Origin: Rotaria macrura
Taxonomy: Eukaryota > Rotifera > Eurotatoria > Philodinida > Philodinidae
Direction: 5' to 3'
NCBI GenBank assembly: GCA_900239685.1
Contig: OENT01000332.1
Span: 1-64,000 of the forward strand
Length of the DNA stretch: 64,000 nt
The position numbers were made by a program, and so were the translations under genes. Shown one piece after another: positions 24,201 to 36,417 of this stretch (position 1 is its first letter; the number at the start of each line of letters is the position of its first letter). The notes under the pieces are model-generated. The model did not search any database. It was not told the origin of the DNA and saw only the letters and a list, made by a program, of their open reading frames with translations.

Positions 24201-27200
24201 ACTAACTTCGATTTCGTCACTATTTGGCAGACTATGATAACAGAACGAAAATTCGAAACATTAGTAATTCAATATGCATCTCACGAAACATGTGATAAAA
24301 ACAAAATAACCCAGTAAGTCTCAAGAGTGTTTGTCGTTTTCATCCCGCATTTAGCATTGAAGGTCATGGTATACTGAAACAAAAATACTTGTGCTCTAGA
24401 CAGGTTTCAATGGTTTTTTTTATAGTGTTTCAAATGTAGGAATGACTAATGCAAAGATATACATAGCTCTAACCGAATTAAAAATAATTGAATGATGACT
24501 TATGTCGGTCAAACGAATTGCTTATAGAAGTATTTAGTAGCAGAAAACAATTCTCTCGATTGTAACTACCACTACAATTGGTTAAATCATGAATATTTTT
24601 CTTTTTTTATCTTAGTTTGTTTTTAAAATTACTTCTATTCATTTTTTCTTCGCTTATTCTGATATTACTCTTAAATAGAATTGAATTACATTAATACCAT
24701 AAAAGTCAAAGTAGAATATATGATTGACTAATAGAATTAGATCGAATTCGTTTTCTACTGTCATCATTCTAGATCAAAACTAGTACATTTCCATAACTCG
24801 AAATACATCCTCAAAACTTTGAAATATAAATTGAACGATAAAACGTATCACATGTAGAAACAAGATCTTACCAAATGCGACATAAGTCAGTTTGCATTGA
24901 ATATTTTCTCGTTTAATATCTTTTGGATTTAACGGTGGTTCGTGTATGATAGTTTCGCATATCAATGCAACATTGGCAACAAGACGAACTTGTGGTGGTT
25001 TTATCTAATTGTAGTAGATAAACATTCGACATGTAAAATGAAAATACTCATATGTCTGCTTACAGGTGCAAGAGGATGTGGAGTTGTATGATTAACAACA
25101 AGCCATGTTGGTTGATCTTCATCGGAATTCGATATGGAACGTGAATGAGACCAAAAACATGAATCACGTTGAGCTGCTGGCCATACGCGTTTATGCATTT
25201 GAAAAAAAATAACTGTTTCTTCATCTAATACTTCAATAATTTTCGTTGAATCGAGTGTTGCTAAAAGTTCAAAATCAAGTTTCATATCAAGAAAAACAAT
25301 TGTATCAAAAGAATTCTTGTAATTTACTTTCCCATTCCATACGATATTGATATTCCCAGAAATAATGACAAATTTCGTGGCCAGTAACACCCTTTTAGAA
25401 ATTTCTACATTAGTTTTGCTTATTTAAAGACGAATTTATTTACTCGAATCGAATGAAAGATTTTCAATGGATCAACAACGATTCCGTCTTCTTCAACTTC
25501 ACGTCGAAAGACTTTCATTTCACCTTCTTGATGTATTAAATCCCAACCATCACAGGTTTGCTCACGAACATATCTCAAATGATCTTGAACAACACGTTCA
25601 ACCTAACATAGTTAGATTTATAACAAACAAGTTGAATAAAATATTTAACTTACGTCAGCAGCTAATCGATGTTTGCCTTTGCTGGGTAGAGATTCGTCGT
25701 TTGTTGTTGGAACAATTGGAGCATTGCTATTGGCTGTAGAAAGAGGTTTCGTTGAATCTAATGCTATTGAACCTTTGGATTTTCTAGTTGCTGTTCGGTG
25801 TTCGGTGGAAGATTTTGCCGATGTCGAAAACAATCTCCCCTTAAAATGAATGAATGAAAGAATTAGAAAAACATTGTTTTTAGTTATGTCGATATAGAAA
25901 GAATTAAATTTTGGTAGTATATTCATTGCGGACCTTAGTTGATGATTGTGAATTTTGTTTTTCGTATAAATTTTCCAAAGGAATTACTTCAAAACAATCA
26001 TTACGAATACTGTTTGTAGAGGATGGTGTTTCAAAATTATCATCGCTTATACTATGAATAGCGACAGCCGAAAGGGAAGAAGCAGAAGCACAAGATGATG
26101 ATGATGAAGAAATATTCGATACATTCGATGTTGAAAGAAATTTAAGTTGTTGATAAGATGGTCGTAAACCGCCAACATGATTCGATGGTGACGAAAAAGA
26201 TGAAACGAATGATGCTACAGAGGTAACCGTTGTTGGATTTGACGAAGCAGGGATAAATGTATACGATGGTGGAATATAAAAGGACTTTTTCACTGATTCC
26301 ATTGAAGCGTTTTTTTTTTGTTTATTCTTTTATCGTCGTTAGACAATTTCGTATCCCGCAGATTGTGTGTATATTTGAGAAGTGACTGTAGTTAACACTT
26401 ACAGAGAGAGAGTGTGTGTGTGTATATGGAGAAAGAATGAATTTAGTACTTTTTTTTTTTACTGTTGACTTATCTTCTTCTTCTTTCGATTGTACTGAAA
26501 GTGCATGTGATCATTATATATGCGGATACAGTTTCTGTAGCGTATCATCGTCGTTCATAGTGATGCAATCATACGAGCCGAAGAATGAAAAAGAAGTGAT
26601 GAGGACAAAAAGAAATAAAAAAAAAATAGTCTAAGAGATGGTGTAACATTCTTTCCACGTCATCAGGTGAGTTCATAGAAGTAATAAATGGCAGAGAATT
26701 GCATTAGTCTAGCTTCGTTTGTTGTACATGTATTTTCTTTTTACATAGTCTATTCTTAGTCCTATCAAGAGTGAGTAATTTTGAATGAATAATAAATTTA
26801 AAAAAAAAAAAGTCAAAGAACAAAACAAATGACTCACTGAACGTTGTAAATCATCATTTTCACGATCAATTCGATCGAGTGATTGGTCAAGTGCATCGAA
26901 AAATTCATCTTCTCTTAACGTACTATACGGACCTTCCTTTATAATGAAACATAAAATAATAGAATGCATACATCTATTTCATTATCGTATTTAATTTACT
27001 TCAGCATCAGGTGAACCAAGTGCTGGAATTTTTTGTTTAACTATATTAGCATATAAATTTTGAAATCGTTTTCGACGTTCTAATTCCTATTCATATAGAA
27101 GTATGTATTGAAACATAATGTTAATTTTATTCTATGTTTTTGAATACTTTTTCAAATTTTTTTTTCCATATCTCTTCACGTTTTTGCATTAATTCAATAC

Positions 27201-29255
27201 AAAATGTTAAATTATGTATGACACCATCAGTAGTTGCTTTAAATGTTAAAGCTAGATAATTGTACGATAAACAACATATATGTTAATCATTACAAATTCA
27301 CATGTAGAAACAAACCTTCGCCTTTGAAATCAACAGCCATATCTGCATGATCAACAAGTGCTAAACGATCAACTTCTAAAAATGAATTAAATAAATCAAT
27401 ATGAATCTTTGATTGATTATGAAGAATTTACTTGGTTCCGATATTGGAAGTGTTACAGCTTCATCATTTGATGTCGATGTAGCATGATTTTTATCTATTG
27501 ATTCTTCAAAATCTAAATCGCCGACATTCTCATCTAAATAGATATTATTTTTTTTATCGTTTCTTTTTGTTATATAATAAAATTGATTTAACTAACATTC
27601 TTTTTGGTACGGTTCAAAACCTTTTGTAACAGCATTTGCGCATGCATCGAAATAAGTTTGTAATGTCGAAACTTGTTGTGAAAGTAATTCACGATATGTT
27701 TCTAATTCACTTAGTTTTATTTTAAGACCACGATCTTTCTATACAAAAATAAAAGAATTAGAATGCGTAAGGAACAAAATTACAGTTATTTAAGGTTTTT
27801 CTTAATACGTGCAACGATCAGACAAAGACCTCTAGTGAGTACTCAACTTCTTTTCTTTTCGTTCAAAGATTGTGTCGAATTTCAAATCAGAACATTTGAC
27901 AAACCAATGTTTTCATAGTATGGATAGACTTTAAAAAATTTTTCCTAATATCAACACTTCGTATGTTTACTTGGTAGACAGATCACGAAGTACATAATCT
28001 AAGATTTGAAAGAAAAATCTGTTGATTTCAAGTTTTACAAATAAAATTTTGCTACATCGAGAGTCTACATTTCAATAGCAAAATGCTTTTGTATCATTCG
28101 TTTATAGTTTCTCATGTAAACATAGTCATAATGGAAAAGAATGATCGAATCGATTGCTTGAAAGAATTCGTTTTAAAACAAATAATATAGTTACTCTAAA
28201 TGAACCCGTCGAAGCAACACTAGCACTGGCTGTCGATGCCAATGATCCAAGACTTGGATGACGTCTTAAACTTGTTTCACTTCCATAACCAGATTCACTT
28301 TTACACAATTGTTTATGATCTTCTAAAGCTTGCATCCATCGTTCACGATCCTCAGAATTTTGAGCACGTAAATACCAAACTGAATCACTGACACGTATAT
28401 CAAATCGACAATCGTCAAATTCATGAGGCTAGAAGATATATAAAAATTCTTGAAAAAATAAAAATAAAACTCACTAAACAAAATCACATGATACTAAATC
28501 AACATACAGATTTGACAACTTCATTTCATAGCAAGTTGTCCAAAAAATTCGATTACATTATTTTAAATTCTATTTATTATTAGTTACTTTCGGCAACCAG
28601 TTGAATACCTATCGAGAGTAGAGTTGAAAACAAGACTTGACAATGATTGTTCATTCAATGTTAAAACTATTTGACTCAATAAAATAAATGAAACAATTTC
28701 TTCTTTGTTCACGTTAAAATTATTGGAATTTAATAGGAACAAATTTGTGAAGTTCAGTTAGACTTTTTATTACTAGGATGTCAAGAGATATTCCATAGCT
28801 CGAACATGAAATTATAGTGTTAACTCGCTTGCATGACTATTCATCACTGATTATTTCCATGTATGAATACTATGAAAAATCATCAGAATAATAATAATCA
28901 TCGATGAACATTCTATGAATTTGATATTGACATTTTATATTTAATTTAAGTTAACAGATATAATCGTGAATTTCAATAATTATACTCTCACCTGAATGAC
29001 AGTTTGTCTGACAGAAAGTGCTCCACGACAACCAAGAGTAATATCAAATTCATTTTTATAATAATTTAAGAATCCATGACTTAATATGAGGTATCTTTCT
29101 TGCCAACCATGCAAATAATTTGTCCATTTAAAAAGTCTTCCTTGAAATTCACCATTTCGAAATGATCCGCCAATGGTTTTTTCATCTTCGAGTGATTCTT
29201 CGTCATCAGATGTTGTAGCATAGTCAACAGCGGCGGATGCCATTCGAAAATTCAC
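21232..29255 (-). CDS. CERT1: Ceramide transfer protein (CERT; PH, FFAT and START domains)
   Basis: Sixteen exons in consistent phase give 783 residues: 29255-28992, 28428-28195, 27738-27597, 27533-27432, 27375-27316, 27251-27148, 27086-27000, 26936-26838, 26326-25934, 25839-25654, 25602-25444, 25391-25328, 25260-25064, 25004-24872, 21419-21380, 21319-21232. CERT moves ceramide from ER to Golgi for sphingomyelin synthesis. Seen in order: a PH domain ([18 protein letters not shown]...[17 protein letters not shown]) that binds Golgi PI4P; the Ser-repeat switch ([18 protein letters not shown]); a coiled-coil middle; the FFAT core EFFDA for ER VAP binding; and a START domain ([53 protein letters not shown]) ending KPILF. 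Exons 9-10 add about 193 Ser-rich residues between FFAT and START, absent from the human protein (624 aa). Intron 14 is 3.45 kb against about 50-75 bp for many others. An alternative start is the second Met (29243). Confidence 0.95.
23102..23225. repeat. Poly-C run and minisatellite inside CERT intron 14
   Basis: Seventeen C residues (23102-23118) run into three copies of CACAGACCGTTACCG (23118, 23172, 23204) with a variable GAGGTGGTTCCAC-like filler. This local C-rich island lies in an otherwise AT-rich 3.45-kb intron. The rest of the intron (21420-24871) shows a (TA)n tract at 23515-23532 and no gene. Confidence 0.85.
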
Positions 29256-29710
29256 GAAAATACTTTTTACGTTTTGTTAATTTCGACGTTACTTCTTGTT
29301 CATGTGAAATCAGCAAGAAAAGAGAAATGAGCAAAATTTAAAAAGTTAACGAAGCCATTTATGAATGAAAAAACAGAAAAAAGACAGACAAATATCCATT
29401 ATTAAAAAAATGGTTAGAAAACTATGGATCACATTCACTTTATTGGTTCATCATAATGACGAATAAGAATAAATGTAAAATTTATATTCTCACATATACA
29501 ACATTATTGTTCCTCTTCATCGCTTTTTGTTTTTTTTTGATCAAGGTTACAAAAAACAAACGAATATGAGGACAAAAAAAAACGTTTATTGTTATGATTG
29601 TAATGAAAAGAAATAGATACTATTTTGTTTTTCCTTGAAAACAGATATTTAAAAAACTTAATTTTCGAATGCTCTATCTTCTAGATAATTTTTAATAAAT
29701 ACACACAAAA
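29256..29710. promoter_or_regulatory. Divergent promoter region between CERT and EPT1
   Basis: The start codons of the two genes point away from each other and are only 455 bp apart, so both promoters and leaders must lie here unless there are distant leader exons. It is AT-rich with A and T homopolymers. I see no single convincing TATA box. Confidence 0.6.
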
Positions 29711-32433
29711 ATGGGGTTACTAAGTTACAAATATTTGGGTCCTGCTCATTTGAAAGGGCTCAATGAATATAAGGTGAAATAGTACATTGTTATTGCGATT
29801 TAATTCATATTGTTATTTTAGTATACTGCTGTTGATACATCACCTCTATCACTTTATGTTATGCAACCATTTTGGAACTGGTGTGTTGAGGTAAAATGAT
29901 AATTAAATATTTGTATGAAAAATAAGATTTGAATATTATAGTATTTTCCTCGTTGGTTTGCACCAAATTTAATGACATTTCTCGGTTTTCTTCTCCTTGT
30001 CGTTAATTTTGTCTTATTTTCTTATTATGATTTTCATTTTACTCAATCACTTACTATACCACGATGGATATGGCTTGTTGCAGCTATTTGTCAATTCTGC
30101 TCACATCAACTAGGTATTCTTGATTGTGAACACATGAGACTAATTTTTTTTTCTTTAATTATTATTATTTTCTAGATGGCATGGACGGAAAACAAGCTCG
30201 ACGCACTAAATCTAGCAGTGCTCTCGGAGAACTATTTGATCATGGCGTTGATTCATGGGCTACTTTCTTATTTCCAGTTTGCATTTTTTCTGTTGTACAA
30301 AGAGATACATATGGATTTAGTCCATTAGCTATGCACCTGATGCTTTTCTCTGTCTACATACCATTCATTAATACACATTGGGAAAAATATAATACTGGAG
30401 TACTATTTTTACCATGGTCATATGATATATCAATGTTGGTAAGAAGAATGAATGTTAACGAAAATCTAGAAATACAGATTAATTTATTTAGGCTTTGACA
30501 GTAGTCTATCTAGTGGCATTTTTCTTTACACCAAATGTATTTCGTTTTAATGTTCCTATTCTCAATCTGCCAATGGCACGAATAGTCGAATACGGATGGC
30601 CATGTTAGTATCTTAAATATCAAATTATTCATTGACATTTATGTTGATCTTATTCTATTTTAATTACTAGTGTGTGGATTTCTCAGCTCGATTCCGATTA
30701 GTATTATTCATATTCGAGAGTGAGTATTGTCTATCTTTATTTTTTTTTTTTGTGTCAAATTATATACCAAAGAATTTGTTCAGTTCTCATTTTAATTCAA
30801 CTATCGATTGTCTCGATCAAATCAATTGTTTTCTCATAGCAAGAAGTTCGGAGAAATTTTTGTTTTATATTAAAAAACGTTTCTAGAATCAGGATCATGT
30901 GTATTATTTAGATTACAATAGACGATGAATAACATAGAAAAAATTTTTCATATCGCTACATCATGGGTTCACACTGCATTTATATTGTCTTTAATAACAC
31001 AAAATGAATCTAGTCGAAAATTGTTTAATAGTGTGGCATATTTTGTTGATAGTAAGAATAGAAAAAATTTCTGATCATACATCATTTTATTTTTCAATTT
31101 ACACACGAAAAAAAACATATTAAATTGTCGACTGAACATTAATATTTCATAGAAATCATTCGACATTGATCGTTAGTTGTTATCCTATGAATATGTTTCT
31201 TATTTGTGAGTATACTGTGAAAATTCCGCATTTCAATCGATGGTTCCATTTCAAAGTAGAAAATATTTACGAAATTCAGTATTCAACATCACAAATGTTA
31301 TTAAGAAGACGAACATCATTGTCTTCAATATCAACTAATGGTTCACTCTAAGAACCACGATTAACAATTTATAAACAAAAATTTTATCTTTTCAATTTCT
31401 CTATTAATGCGCATAAGTATAAGACGAATAAAAAAAGAAACAATAATCTCTTCCTTATAATGATCGAATGTACAAATGAGTCTTGAGGGAGATAGGAAAA
31501 ATAGATTTAATGATTCATCTATTGCAGACAACATTCGAACATATAGAAATCGTGTACTTTACTAAGAACGTAATCGAAAATGCAAGTCAACAAAAACAAA
31601 AGTATTCTCAATAGTTGTTTTTCGTTATCATACTGTTAACAATAATCAATTCATCTAATATAGGGCATTTGATTTATTTCCAATAGACGTTACTCGAATT
31701 GAATATACTCTCCGAGTATAATTCAATATCAAATAGTCAACATTCTACAATCGAAATATAACTATATACAAAGTAAAATAGACACATCTGATTGACATGC
31801 ACGTTAAAACGAAAAACATTTAAATTACAACTATTTTAAATCATTGATTTTTCTATAGAGCTTATCGCAATGGTACAGGTTATAATCGAACATTCTATGA
31901 AGGATTGCGACCATTGATATCACCAGCGATTCTCTTCATCTATTCAACATGGTGGGCTGTTTCATCACCGTACCATATATTACAAAAACAACCACGCATA
32001 TTCTTGGCAGCCATCGGTACAACGTTTTCGAATATTGCTGTATGTATCCAAAACAATATTTCTTATTTCATACGATCTATTTTATTTCTTTCTTCAGTGT
32101 CGTCTTATTGTGGCTCAGATGACATCGACTCGATCGGATGGAATTAATAATCTTCTTTTCATTCTTGTGCCCATACAATTGTTGTCTGTAAATGGTTTCT
32201 TCTCGGAGAGAACAGAACTTAACGTTTTACTTCTATACACTGTTGTTGTTATCTTAGCTCATCTTCATTATGGCTGCTGTGTGGTACGTTCACATCATCA
32301 TATAAAATGATCATCATCAATCCATTGTCTTTTCTAGGTTCGACAAATATGTGATCATCTGAAAATACGTGCATTCAAAATAATTGATCGTTCGCAAGAT
32401 ACTTCATCTGTTAAATCTGATTCTAAGCATTGA
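29711..32433 (+). CDS. SELENOI: Ethanolaminephosphotransferase 1 (EPT1/SELENOI-type)
   Basis: Nine exons give 396 residues, the length of the human protein (397): 29711-29773, 29822-29890, 29942-30113, 30176-30438, 30492-30603, 30671-30719, 31859-32039, 32098-32283, 32338-32433. The enzyme joins CDP-ethanolamine to diacylglycerol, making phosphatidylethanolamine in ER/Golgi membranes. The CDP-alcohol phosphotransferase signature is complete: DG-x2-DG-K-Q-AR starts exon 4, followed by LGELFDHGVDS with all catalytic Asp. Other matches to EPT1 are TAVDTSPLSLYVMQPFWNW, HWEKYNTG, FLPWSYDIS and the RLIVAQMTSTR segment. About eight to ten hydrophobic spans are present. The human selenocysteine sits near the C-terminus in NSDU; here the matching stretch reads KSDS followed by KH and TGA, so Ser stands at that place. 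Intron 6 is 1.1 kb; the others are about 50-60 bp. Confidence 0.95.
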
Positions 32434-33165
32434 TACACAATATTTCTTTCACTGTTTTATTTCCGCTTTTTATTCAACCAATTTCTTTTTGCGTATTTGG
32501 CTATTCCATGTTTATTCTAGTACTTGTTCACATTCATAAATTCCAAGGCAAAGAAAACAAAGTTTCAATGAAAAGATACCGTTCGTATTTTGACATTTGT
32601 AACCGTTTTCTAGTTTTGCTACATACGTATTGTTTTCTTTTTTGTTTTGCTTACACACTGAGAGGGAGTTGCAATTTTTATTTTCATCGATTTATTTTGC
32701 GCATGTACGAAATTGATTTATGCAACTGCGGATAATTGTTTTTTGTGTGTGTTGTTTTCTTTTCGATCTCGTTATCAGAGGACTAGAGCAAATATCTTTT
32801 CTCTGATATCAACAAAGGTAATGAAGATTTCTTTCTTTCTTTTTTTTTTTTTTTAGAAAAAATGTTCAAATATCAAAATGTATTAAGTGATCAAATAATT
32901 GAATTAGATGAAATTAAGAATGAAAATAAATAATTCAATATCAGAACAATCATGTATACAATGAAAGATTTCCATGTATCATCAGTATGAAGAATTCATA
33001 TAGAGAAAATTATGATATATCATGTTTCTGATTCATCTCCATGATGATATGAAAACAATAAATAGATTCGTTTTTTTTTTATTTTATTTTTAAACGTACA
33101 ATGAATCATGACAATCGTTTTAGACAGATGAATGCGTTTGTACTTGTTGTTGATCTGTATAGGTT
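32434..33165. other. Convergent spacer (EPT1 and neuropeptide-like gene)
   Basis: The 3' ends of the two genes face each other across 732 bp of T-rich DNA with homopolymers. The 101-codon frame at 32430 overlaps the EPT1 stop and is hydrophobic low-complexity; it is not supported. Confidence 0.55.
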
Positions 33166-33600
33166 TCATTCCTAGAAAAAGATGATGGGTCAATAGATAT
33201 AGTTTCATCGAAAAGAACAGACAAATATTCTTACATCGTCACGTTTGGTCTTGAGAAAATAACGCTTAGTTTTGAGAAAATATCGTTTTCTATCTAAATG
33301 TGATTCATCTTCATCGTTTTCACTGTTGTAATTATCATTAGCAAGTTCAAGTGTTTGACTGCGCGTAGGTAAAAAACGTCGTTTGGTCAAAGATTGAATA
33401 TGGTTGTCAAAATTTTGATCGTCATTTGATTCCTATTGATATGATAAATATAATTGCTTCAAGGAATATTTAATCATACTTACAAGAAAACGATCGGGAT
33501 AAGTATCACCAGTAGCTAGACTGCTACGAGTACCGATGAGCAAAATAAATACGAGCATGTAAACAAGATAGATAAGGATTTGATTACTGGCAAAAGACAT
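33166..33600 (-). CDS. Neuropeptide-like precursor with tandem YFLKT peptides
   Basis: Three exons, 33600-33484, 33432-33235 and 33171-33166, give 106 residues. Residues 1-30 form a strong signal peptide (MSFASNQILIYLVYMLVF start, cleavage likely after SSLA). The rest is hydrophilic and acidic until the end, which reads KRYFLKTKRYFLKTKRDDE: two identical YFLKT pentapeptides, each bounded by Lys-Arg convertase sites. A further dibasic site (LTKRRFLPT) could release a longer peptide. There is no Gly before the KR sites, so no C-terminal amidation is predicted. This is the layout of a neuropeptide or peptide-hormone precursor, processed in the secretory pathway. I do not recognise the peptide family. 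The last exon adds one codon before TGA; without that splice the frame ends a few codons later at 33205. Confidence 0.7.
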
Positions 33601-34903
33601 GTTCGCTAAATAAATAGATACAAGAAGAATAGTTTTTGATTTTCTTCAATAGTATTTATCTTCTGCTAAAAGTGTATTTGCTTCTGTTTTACAACACCTA
33701 CTTCAATACTGTTACTTTTGTATTTAATCGATGAAGTAATTTGCTGTACTGCAATGACTCTAAATGACTTTTTTTTTAAATATATGGCAGATATAGTTTC
33801 TATTTTTTGTATCTCTCTTCCTTTTTTTTCCTGCTACCAAATTTCACAAACTAAAGTGGTCTTGATAATGGAATAACAACGAGTGAATCGTGCAAATAGA
33901 GAATCGACGTGGACGATCAAACAATTTAACATCAGGAAATTCATTAGATTCTGTCTCCCCTTTTATCACAGACCTATGTTTAGTAAAGTGGTTGTTTTTC
34001 TTTCGTGCCAGATGATGGACTACTCACCGGTCTTACTCGTTCACTGATGAATTCTATTTGAGTACGATTATTATCGAAATTTTCTTTTCTTTTTCTTTTT
34101 TGTCTCAATAGAGGAAATAAGTTTGAAAATGACTCTCATTATCAATCTCCTCAATGCACGTATGAAACACATGATCGATGAATAGTAGTGGCGAGGGACA
34201 AATACTTCGGTTATACTAATAGATATTTCGCTTTTCATCTGTCGCTAAAAAAAGAAGAATAATCGAACGATGGGAACATTACCCCTTGCTCTTTGAGAAA
34301 TTTTCATTTTCACCACTCGAAATTTCATCTTAAACTACAAATGATTTCATTGAGTCTCTTTTGTTGATTTATGTGTACAAATGATGTACTCCGTCATCTT
34401 AGAGTTGATCTTATGTGAATTTCTCTTTCTTAAAGTAAAATTTGTTGTTTTTTTCTAAAGTAACAACAGAACAGAATCTTAGTCTTTGCTTATAGCTTTG
34501 ATTCAAATGCATCAACAAGATAGAATATTGAAAGAAGAAATACAGATGCTCATTTTATTTTCATTCAGTGGAACACATCCTCGTTTTACATTTAATCAAC
34601 AAAACAAAAACACTCTACATCAATTTTTATAAAGTTTCATGCTTTTTACCATGGTATAGTAACTTAACCGCATTGTTACGTTCACAGTTCGATTACATTC
34701 AATGATTATGATGTCAAATCGATTGAATAAAATGTTCCAAATTAAGAACAAATAGAATTGAAAAAAATGACACAATTTAGTGAAGCATTTCTTTTATTTC
34801 ATGACTTTTAATATATCATTGCTACCTATGCTTTGGACATATCTTCATTAATTGAACAACACTACTGAAATTACATAGAGATCATCAATTCGAGTAAACC
34901 AAA
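33601..34903. other. Intergenic, no gene seen
   Basis: AT-rich DNA upstream of the neuropeptide-like gene. It has T-rich and A-rich homopolymers and no frame I can support. It must hold that gene's promoter. Confidence 0.5.
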
Positions 34904-36417
34904 AAGGAGGGGGGGGAGTAAAGACTGGAAATCGGCCTACCCGAGAAAGTTGGTTTCTTTCAAATAAAATTGTTACATATGATGCTCTGAAGTAGTTTCT
35001 AGTAGAATGGATCCTATATCACATGTTGGAAATGTCTCGAGGTACAGTAAAATATTCATTGATTTCCACACATGTGTGAATTGTGACGATTGATGAAATC
35101 TACTTTCTGATGTATTACAATGAACATTTGTTGACATGGTCTAACAGTGCATTTTCAGCGCTAATAAATGGCATGAAAATCTCTGGGAAAATCTGCGTCT
35201 AGTATTGTCTAACACACGATGCTATTCCCTCATATCGTTGAATGATGATTCTTATAAGCTAGGATCATATGCTAAAAAGACCTAATCTTATCGACCACCA
35301 CGCTAGTTTTTATACGATTCGATAGTGCTTTTAAAGCTCTACAAAATGATAGATACATATCTAAGAAAAAACATTGGTAGCCGCAAAAGATCTTGAGCAC
35401 ACTGTTATTACGACATGATTTTTATCATTTTTTACTACTTTTTCTCAATTTCTCATGAGAATAGCTATAGTTTCGACTTAAAATAATATGATATTCTCAA
35501 TCCACTTGAAAACTTGACTATATTGATGTCTATTTCATGAGTTTCTCTGAACGTTTTTTTTCATCGAAAAATTTCCGCTGGTGCCCCTTATGCATGGGTC
35601 AACAAATGAACCAAGGCGTACCGCAGTTTTAGCGTTGGGGAAAAAATCCCTAGAAGGCCAAATAATCATAGAACTAAAAACTGAATCATAAAAACCACGT
35701 TACGCCTTGGTTCATTGGTTGACCCATGCATAAGGGGCACCAGCGGAAATTTTTCGATGAACAAAAACGTTCAGAGAAACTCATGAAATAGACATCAATA
35801 TAGTCAAGTTTTCAAGCGGATTGAGAATATCATATTATTTTAAGTAGAAGCTATAGCTAGTCTCATGAGAAATTGAGAAAAAGTAGTAAAAAATGATAAA
35901 AATCATGTCGTAATAACAGTGTGCTCTAGACCTTTTACGGCTACCAGTGTTTTTTCTTAGATATGTATCTATCATTTTGTAGAGCTTTAAAAGCACTATC
36001 GAATCGTATAAAAACTAGCGTGGTGGTCGATAAGATTAGGTCTTTTTAGCATATGATCCTAGCTTATAAGAATCATCATTCAACGATATGAGGGAATAGC
36101 ATCGTGTGTTAGACAATACTAGACGCAGATTTTCCCAGAGATTTTCATGCCATTTATTAGCGCTGAAAATGCACTGTTAGACCATGTCAACAAATGTTCA
36201 TTGTAATACATCAGAAAGTAGATTTCATCAATCGTCACAATTCACACATGTGTGGAAATCAATGAATATTTTACTGTACCTCGAGACATTTCCAACATGT
36301 GATATAGGATCCATTCTACTAGAAACTACTTCAGAGCATCATATGTAACAATTTTATTTGAAAGAAACCAACTTTCTCGGGTAGGCCGATTTCCAGTCTT
36401 TACTCCCCCCCCTCCTT
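34904..36417. mobile_element. Fold-back element: 717-bp inverted arms around an 80-bp spacer
   Basis: The arm 34904-35620 and the arm 35701-36417 are reverse complements over 717 bp with only a few mismatches. The tips are AAGGAGGGGGGGGAGTAAAG and its complement; the inner edges meet at GGCGTA / TACGCC. No coding frame of note lies in the arms or the spacer. It looks like a fold-back or long-TIR non-autonomous DNA element. High arm identity implies recent origin or gene conversion between arms. A clear target duplication is not visible. Confidence 0.9.

Noticed and set aside
24780..24871. Read-through end of CERT exon 14 to a stop at 24780
   Set aside because: The true C-terminal START segments (NPGGWVP and [15 protein letters not shown]) are found in phase at 21419-21380 and 21319-21232.
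25328..25390. Continuous 129-codon frame across 25001-25390 as one exon
   Set aside because: The conserved START sequence requires a frame change; removing a 67-bp GTAAAT...TTTTAG intron (25327-25261) restores [13 protein letters not shown].
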